Shown: piece by piece, positions 58,041 through 64,000 of the stretch | Position numbering within the stretch: position 1 is the first letter of the stretch | How the letters are laid out: the number at the start of each line of letters is the position of its first letter | Assembly: GCA_032718565.1 (NCBI GenBank) | Contig: JAVGVS010000313.1 | Location: forward strand, 292,116-356,115 | DNA length: 64,000 nucleotides | Reading direction: 5' to 3' | Origin: Distichodus sexfasciatus | Taxonomy: Eukaryota; Chordata; Actinopteri; Characiformes; Distichodontidae | Position numbers and translations under genes: made by a program | The notes under the pieces: model-generated | Seen by the model: the letters and a program-made list of their open reading frames with translations, nothing else | The model's database searches: none | What the model was told of the DNA's origin: nothing

Positions 58041-58234
58041 TTGATGAAGATGATAATGTTAATAATGATGGTGATGATGTTAATGAAGATGATGGTTATG
58101 ATGATGATGACGATGAAGATGATGATGATGAAGATGAAGATGATGATCATGATCATGATGATGATGGAGATGATGATGATGAAGATGGTGATGGCGATGA
58201 TGATGACGATGACGACGACAATGATTATGATGAC

Positions 58235-58268
<34 letters not shown>

Positions 58269-58370
58269 AAGATAATGGAGATGATGATGATGATGATGAT
58301 GATGAAGATAATGATGATGATGATGGTGATGATGATGATGATAATGGTGATAATGGTGATGATGGTGTGT
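57733..58370 (+). repeat. (GAT)n microsatellite with tga/aga/gtt variants
   Basis: About 640 bp of GAT/GATGAA/GATGTT triplets in nearly constant phase, with an internal repeated phrase 'gttgatgaagatgataatgt' at about 57856 and 58038. All frames are open for long stretches (poly-Asp/Glu, poly-Met, poly-His, poly-Ile). That is a property of the repeat and not evidence for a protein. Confidence 0.95.
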
Positions 58371-59523
58371 AAGATGATGATATGAACGATATGATCTCAA
58401 ATCAACATCATGATTGAAGATTTTATTTTGATTACTATTAATTGAGTATTATTGTGTTTTTGAGAGTTTTTAGTCTTTACTTTTTAAGGGTTTTAATGTC
58501 TTTTTTTTTTAATGAGTGCATGTTATTTTTGATTTTATGCTCCGTCTCATTGGAGATCCACTGCAGGCCACTGACTTTTTCAAAAAATATTTTATTTAAT
58601 TCATTCTACTTTATATTTTTCATAATTCTTTTTCCTGTTATTTTTTCTTTTTTTTTGCAAACTAAAGCCTCTGTGGATTCCAGGATTGGGAAAGATCCTG
58701 GAGCTTCCCGGAGTATGAGCGCCTGCAGTCCCCCTCGACATCCCCCCGCTAAAAATAATAAAACGGGCCGCCTTTAAGGTGACATTCCCAATTTACGAGT
58801 ATTTGTGTCTATAAAGTGTATTCCTTGGCTCCCGGCTCTCGCTGGGAGAAATACGTCAGGTCTGTTTGGGATGGTTGGAAATCATCGAGCCTCTTTATTC
58901 AACCACACACACACACATAGACGCAGATTTGCAGATTAACACAACACCAAACCAACCGCATACATTTACACACTTTAGTCAAAACTCTTACGCAGATAAA
59001 ACAGGAAGCTGTTCTTGTGCATGTTTTTTATTGCAGTAACACTAGACTAAATCTGCTATTTGCAGTCGCTAAATTTGCATTTACTGGCTTTCATACAAAC
59101 CAAAGCTGGAAGCTGTTATAATAGTATATATTTTCTTTTTACCCTGTTTATAGTTTTACAGTTCTTTACCCTGCATTTACACTAAAAATCGACAGCAGTA
59201 GGTGCTTCGGTAGTTGAAAACATTTAACTTGGACATGAAGGAGCAAAAATTTTATTTGTCACATACATAACGTCCTGTACGATGACGGTGTAATGTTGAT
59301 GTGCCAAAAAAAGCTCCATTTCTGTGGATATTTTGCTTTCAAAGAGACAAACGTTTCTTGTGTTCTTTAATGTAGTCTTGAGGAATAGTATTTGTATATT
59401 TTTGCACGTGTTGCAATATTAATGCACAGCACATCTCATTGCTGCCATTGTCTTAAATCGTTCAGAAACAGGGCCAAAACCCGGACTTCCCAACAACTGC
59501 TGGATGATGATGATGGTGATGAT
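58371..59523. other. Unique sequence
   Basis: T-rich at 58500-58660, CA run at 58903-58917. The 111-residue frame at 58442-58777 is hydrophobic because of T-richness and has no domain I recognise. Confidence 0.5.
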
Positions 59524-60436
59524 CAGTGTTGTGCAAGTTACTTGCAAAGTGTAATACACTATACATTACTTGTTACTGGTATTCAAATGTAATCCGCTAC
59601 CTTACAATATTACTGTCTCAGAATTGTAATCGTTACATGACTTCTGTAACTTTTCAGTTACTTTCACCAAAATAACTGTGAAGATATAACTTGACATTCT
59701 AATATGAGAAAAAATATTGCAGATCATTACATGCCCAGTAAAAGGTGATGTTTTGTAGCATAATGATTGTGTGCTAACCAGGCTACAAACAATATGATTA
59801 ATATAACTGGCAAAGTGAGGGCTTAAGAGACAATTCAAGAAACATTAACAGCCAAAATGAAAAATCATCATAACAGAGGTGGAATAAATATTAAGTCTAG
59901 GCTTGTTCATTATTAAACAAAACAAAACTATATCCCATATTAATGCTTACTGTAATGACAAGAAAAGATGCATTTTTCTTAAGATTGCCATTCCTTTATT
60001 CTCTTTGAATTCAAGAGATTCACGACATAAGTCATAAATAATGCTCGAGGTGTTTTTTCAAAATTGCTAGTGCTATTTCTCTACGTTGATAGTTCTTTAG
60101 GGTTTGGGCAAAGCTTGCTCTTGACTAAAACATTCTTTTTCGTCTTTATCCCTGACGAACTCAAAGTAATGCGCAAACTTTCCACTTCGCAAAAGTACTG
60201 TCTTCTGCCATCTCACCGGAGAAGCAAGCCTTATGTGATGCACTGTGCAAGGGGCTCAACAAAATTTTGGTAAAAATTTTTGGTTCAAAGGGCTTTGTAA
60301 CGCACGCGTTACTGAACATGTACCGGGTAAAATATTACTGAAAATTGATAAGTAGTGCCTTACATTACTACATTACAGCAAAAAGTAATCCATTACTGTA
60401 ACTCGTTACTTTTGTAATGCGTTACTCCCAACACTG
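59524..60436. mobile_element. hAT-like non-autonomous element inserted in a GAT repeat
   Basis: The ends 'cagtgttgtgcaagttac' and 'gttactcccaacactg' are imperfect inverted repeats, matching the well-known fish end 'cagtgttgggagtaacgc'. It is flanked by 'gatgatgatggtgatgat' on the left and 'atgatgatgatgatga' on the right, so it inserted into a microsatellite, and the 8-mers at each border agree at 7 of 8 positions. Length is about 913 bp, with no transposase frame. Confidence 0.8.
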
Positions 60437-61328
60437 ATGATGATGATGATGACAGACTGAAGGTAGAAGCCACCGGAATGCCGTTAACCCCCCAAAACCC
60501 AGGGTCAAGCATTCAAAGAGCTGCTGCGGTCAGGAATTTTGGGATTACGCCCTGGTTTCCTGCACCTGGAACAATCTCTGTGAACAATAAGGTGACCCCT
60601 GCCTTCTACCCCCCACCCCACCCTTCCACCTTTAATGAGGTTTACAGCGAACACTCATCTATCTTTGGCTTTGGGGAGTTTACGTAACGGTGCGAGAACT
60701 CGTCCTCGTATCCATCATCCCATAACAAGATGATGACCAGAAATTACAGGAATGACTCTACAACCCGAAATTCGCAGGGCTTTTAATGAAGCGGTGATCG
60801 CTTTCGGGCCGTTTCGCTGACCGTAGGACCCTCGTTTATTATTATTTATTTATTTATGCAAAAGACTCCCTTGATCTTCGCTTGATAACGGGTGTGTGGT
60901 TCTATTAAGAGTTGATCAAGGCCAAACGGGAAGGTTCTGGCCAAGACGAAAAAGGGGGAGGGAGGAGGAGAGGGAAAAATTGTAGAAGCAATACCGGAAT
61001 CACAAAGAAGTTGTAATAATATTCTAATTTGGGAAGTTTCTTGAGAAAAGCAGAGCAGAAAAAGAGTAAACAAAGCGTAATAATGAGTGTGTAGTTTGAT
61101 CTTTTCAAATTGTAAAAGTGATGGCACATTTATGTCAGTTTTTTTGGAAATGCAAAATTTTGAACAAAGAATCTTTAAATTGTAAAATAACAGCAAAATA
61201 CAACATTTTTGTTGAAATAGAATCTCCTCTCGATGAGAAACGACCGGAATTGGCCAGAAACACGTTGGAAAAAGGGTGTATTAACATGGCGTAAATTAAA
61301 AGAAACATTTCCTTGATAAAAAGTGTGT
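60437..61328. other. Unique sequence
   Basis: No repeat apart from short runs at 60838-60857. Minus-strand frames of 74-116 residues have no recognised domain. Confidence 0.5.
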
Positions 61329-61785
61329 CTATGGTCCAATTGGTGAGCGCATTCCACTGAAAAGTTGGTTCGATCCCACCCAGGGACGTGTATATTTAAG
61401 GCATTTAGCAGACGTTCTTATCCCAAGCGACTTCCATTTTTCCTAATTTCAGGGACAACCCCCCTGAGAGCAACTTGGGGTTAAGGGTCTTGCTCAGGAA
61501 CCTGTTTGTGGTATTGTTGGAGGTAGATTTCGAACCCACGATCTCTTGGTACAAAGCAGTGTCTTTCCACTAGACCACTACCCCGATGCACATGGGAGTT
61601 GGAAGTTGACCCCGTGATTGGAAGAGTGCCGTTAAAGGTACCACTGAGGTACGCATGAGCAAGGTACCGTCTCCAAGCAACTGCTCCATGGGGGCTGCCA
61701 AAAAACGCTGCCTACTGCTCCTTCACGGATGCATCAAACGCAGAGGTCACTGTGTGCTGTGCTGTGTTCACAGTGCAAGTCTTTC
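61329..61785 (+). mobile_element. SINE-like element split by a V-SINE
   Basis: The left piece (61329-61393) has a tRNA-like pattern, with 'ttggtgagcgcattcc' in the box A position and box B 'ggttcgatccc'. The right piece from 61631 is family A body and tail ('ggtaccactgaggtacgcat', 'ctgctccttcacggatgcat', 'gtgtgctgtgctgtgttcac'). The head differs from other family A copies, so it may be a different tRNA-derived head that happened to lie next to a body fragment. Confidence 0.65.
61394..61584 (-). mobile_element. V-SINE-like element, copy 3 (nested)
   Basis: Minus strand: 'taagaacgtctgctaaatgc', 'ggaagtcgcttgggataaga', 'cctgaaattaggaaaaatgg' and the head with 'gtgggttcgaaat' and 'ctagtggaaagac'. 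It interrupts the SINE-like element at 61329-61785. Confidence 0.85.
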
Positions 61786-62609
61786 AACAAGAAACTTCCG
61801 GAATTTGCTGCTGAAGCCCCTTCCACGATGGAAAAGGAAGAGCAAGAGAGAGAGAAAAGAGGAAGCGTGCCCATACAGGACGTCAATAAAAAGAAGTGTT
61901 TGCTCGATCTATTAAAGATGAACTGGGCCAAGATCAGAACAAAAATCTAAATAGTCTTTTCAATCCCTAAAAACCAACATCCCATTAACGTCCGCTTTCC
62001 GGAAATGCTCTTTGTCCTCCTCTCGGCGAGAAACTTCCCGAAAAGTTTTGCTCGGAGAAAAGCAAGACTGGGTGGAAAAAAAGCGAACGTGTGCCCATAC
62101 AAAAATAAATAAATGCATGAATAAAGTGGTGATTAATGTAGTGCGCAAATAAACAGAAATTTGACGTGTCGCTGAAAGAGGGTAAAACAGAAAGAGGAGG
62201 CCTCTGTGCGGAATAACGCTCGGGAGGAACAATGCGGCCTTGCCGAGCCATTTCGGCTTTGCCAAAACCCGGGTCCGAGCGGTCGCCGCGGGCAGCCGCC
62301 GCCCTGGCAACCGGACCGCCGCTGAAAGTTTTTCTTTTTTTTGCTCGGTGGGCCTCGATTGAATATTAATAACACAGGAAGGCGTCCTGCCAAGAGGGGT
62401 TTCTAAAGGGGGCACGTAAGTCCCTGAAAAAGTCACGCTCACAATCCAGTCGGAGCAGGCGTCAGGTTTGTTAGAACACTAACCGTGTGGAAGTTTTAAA
62501 ACTGACTAAAATTTAATTTTAAGGTTACAAATGTGTTTAAAATTTGAGGTTAAGGTTTTCAGTTAAAATGAAAGCTGATAATTAGTATTAGTATGATGCA
62601 GTTTATGAA
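61786..62609. other. Unique sequence with a GC-rich core
   Basis: 62210-62340 is CpG-rich ('gagcggtcgccgcgggcagc'). The 160-residue minus-strand frame (61960-62442) crosses it, but it has no recognisable domain and no splice context. Confidence 0.4.
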
Positions 62610-62940
62610 TACACCAAACCAACCAAAACATTCATTCTAATTTTGAGTATGTCGCCCTTTTTGCTGCCAAAACAACCCTGACCAAGACGCTGGACTTAGA
62701 ACTACCGGACTCTTTTTGGAGCACATTTTAGGATGGTCCCGTTCCACATGACCATTGCACAGGAACTGCTGCACTTTTGAAGAAGCTCTGACCCGGTCAT
62801 CTAGCCATCATTAAATTTTGATCAGGATGAAATGTTTCCTTGTTGCCTAAATGTGTCCCAATCACTGCCAGCTGCCATGACAACAAGGTAATCGATGGTA
62901 TTCACTTCACATGTCTGAGCTCATGGCTGATTAATGTTTA
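62610..62940 (-). mobile_element. Internally deleted Tc1-like element
   Basis: The right-hand part matches the 5' region of a common fish Tc1 element ('gtcatctagccatcattaaa', 'gaaatgtttccttgttgcct', 'ggtattcacttcacatgtct'). The left-hand part matches its 3' region ('cctttttgctgccaaaacaa', 'ccctgaccaagacg'). Nearly all the transposase between them is gone, leaving a ~330-bp MITE-like derivative. Non-coding. Confidence 0.75.
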
Positions 62941-63125
62941 TTCATAGTTAGTTGTGTCATTAGACACTCCACTATCCAACATGTAACTCTGCGTATTTGT
63001 AGCAAATGCTGGTGCAACGAAAAGACACCAAAAATGTGTTCTGAGTTTTCTTACTAGTGCAAGAAATTAATAAAAAATATGTTCATATAAAATGATGTTA
63101 TAGAAATATTATATAAACTATGTAA
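62941..63125. other. Unique AT-rich sequence
   Basis: Short AT-rich linker between the Tc1 derivative and the AT-rich minisatellite. Confidence 0.5.
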
Positions 63126-63655
63126 ACTATATATTTTTACTAATATACTCAAATATAATTTCTAATATCTAACTGTAAAATATTTTTTAAATATCTAACT
63201 CTAATATAATTTCTAATATCTAACGGTATATAATTTCAAATATTTAACTCTTATAATTTCTAAAATCTAACTGTAATATAATTTCAAATATTTAACTCAT
63301 ATAATTTCTAATATCTAACTGCAATATAGTTTCTAATATTTAACTCATAATTTCTAATATCTAACTGTAATATGTTCTAAAATCTAACTAATATTTTCTA
63401 ATATACTCTAATATCTAACTCTGATATTTCCTAAATTACTTTGATATAATTTCTAACTAAAATCTGACTAAGATTTTCGAATAAACTCTAATATCTCACT
63501 CTAATATCATATATAATATGTAACTATGTTATAATATACTTTGATATAATTCTAATATCTAACTAATTTTCTAATATACTCTAATATCTAACTAATATTT
63601 TCTAAAATACTTTGATATAATTTCTAATATCTAACTCTAAGATTTTCTAATATAC
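63126..63655 (+). repeat. AT-rich minisatellite ('taatttctaatatctaact')
   Basis: About 530 bp of irregular units around 'aatttctaatatctaactg' with spacings near 25-35 bp, plus variants 'tttctaatatactc' and 'actttgatataat'. Cytosine occurs almost only in the cta/act positions. It abuts the LTR-like element at 63656. Confidence 0.85.
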
Positions 63656-64000
63656 TGTCGTGGTGTGTGGTTGCAGGGAGGAGGATGGAAGGGGATGAAG
63701 ACACTGTTGCAGGCAGAACAAATTGGTTCATTGAGGGGAATGGAGACACACAAGACACACAGGGAAAAACCAAGTCCACAAGCACAAAAAATGGATAACA
63801 AAGTTACAAAAGAAAGGTGAGGCCCATGCTCCTAGTAGTAGACGTTGGGTAATATGGGAGAACCTCCCTGAGTAACCGGAACAAGCGAGGTCCTTACGCT
63901 TGAAGACTCGGGAGGTGAACTGTCAATGGCCCAGACTCGGTAGCCACCAAGGCAGTCTGGCCAACCGGGGAAAGCTCACTGGGAGTCACGAGCCTGGGGA
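63656..64000 (+). mobile_element. Edge of an LTR-retrotransposon-like element (runs off the window)
   Basis: It starts with 'tgtcgtggtgtgtggttgca' and has a 'ttcattgaggggaatggaga'-type region, then 'aaaaaccaagtccacaagca'. TG at the start and this layout resemble fish gypsy-type LTR ends. The other end is outside the window, so an LTR pair or coding region cannot be shown. Confidence 0.4.

Noticed and set aside
57713..58400. Poly-Asp, poly-Met, poly-His and poly-Ile frames
   Set aside because: All come from one (GAT)n array read in different frames and on both strands.
61960..62442. 160-residue minus-strand frame over GC-rich DNA
   Set aside because: Openness is explained by GC-rich composition. 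No domain is recognised.

Overview
This window looks like non-coding, repeat-rich chromosomal DNA from a ray-finned (teleost) fish. The evidence is the mix of repeats. There is one tRNA-derived SINE family in about a dozen copies, many partial, and three copies of a V-SINE-like element whose tail contains 'gctctggataagagc'. There are Tc1-like transposon relics, hAT-type MITEs (one with a clean 8-bp target duplication), a LINE C-terminal relic, and very dense microsatellites. I cannot name the species. I found no protein-coding gene I would defend. Every open frame is short and either lies in a repeat or lacks a recognisable domain and credible splice context. I also found no functional tRNA, rRNA or other known RNA gene. 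The window reads as intergenic or intronic sequence, with a few non-repetitive, balanced-composition islands that could be regulatory.

Layout. 0-6 kb: unique AT-rich DNA, an old (ATTC)n-headed dispersed repeat, a TA-flanked MITE (3.43-3.75 kb) and a decayed four-copy tandem duplication (4.66-5.33 kb). 6-10 kb: SINE fragments, then unique DNA and a textbook hAT MITE (9.74-9.92 kb). 10.9-12.8 kb: two blocks of degenerate 'aggtttaggtt' repeat flanking a CpG-rich island. 14-16.2 kb: a SINE carrying an unfamiliar inserted sequence that recurs nearby, and a direct duplication. 18.5-19.4 kb: SINE and hAT MITE. 22.8-23.65 kb and 35.8-36.35 kb: local arrays of SINE head units. 30-31.75 kb: TG, ATT and GA simple repeats. 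37.2-39.1 kb: almost continuous polypyrimidine/polypurine DNA.

39.9-41.65 kb: a roughly 1.1-kb, 25-bp minisatellite with alternating A/B units lies between two diverged copies of the same ~240-bp sequence. 43.4-45.4 kb: arrays of a ~125-bp fold-back repeat. 47.09-47.19 kb: a perfect 44-bp-stem hairpin, followed by a LINE relic and a nested SINE. 49.5-50.6 kb: a 5-bp-period satellite with a higher-order repeat. 57.7-58.4 kb: a (GAT)n array. 54.98-64 kb: MITEs, Tc1 relics, an AT-rich minisatellite and the edge of an LTR-like element.

The genes do not work together because none is visible. What the window shows is sequence turnover: insertion, nesting, local amplification and template-switch-like inverted duplication. 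The best candidates for something undescribed are the hairpin, the flanked minisatellite, the pentamer satellite, the tandem SINE-head arrays and the unfamiliar repeat at 14.2/14.8 kb.
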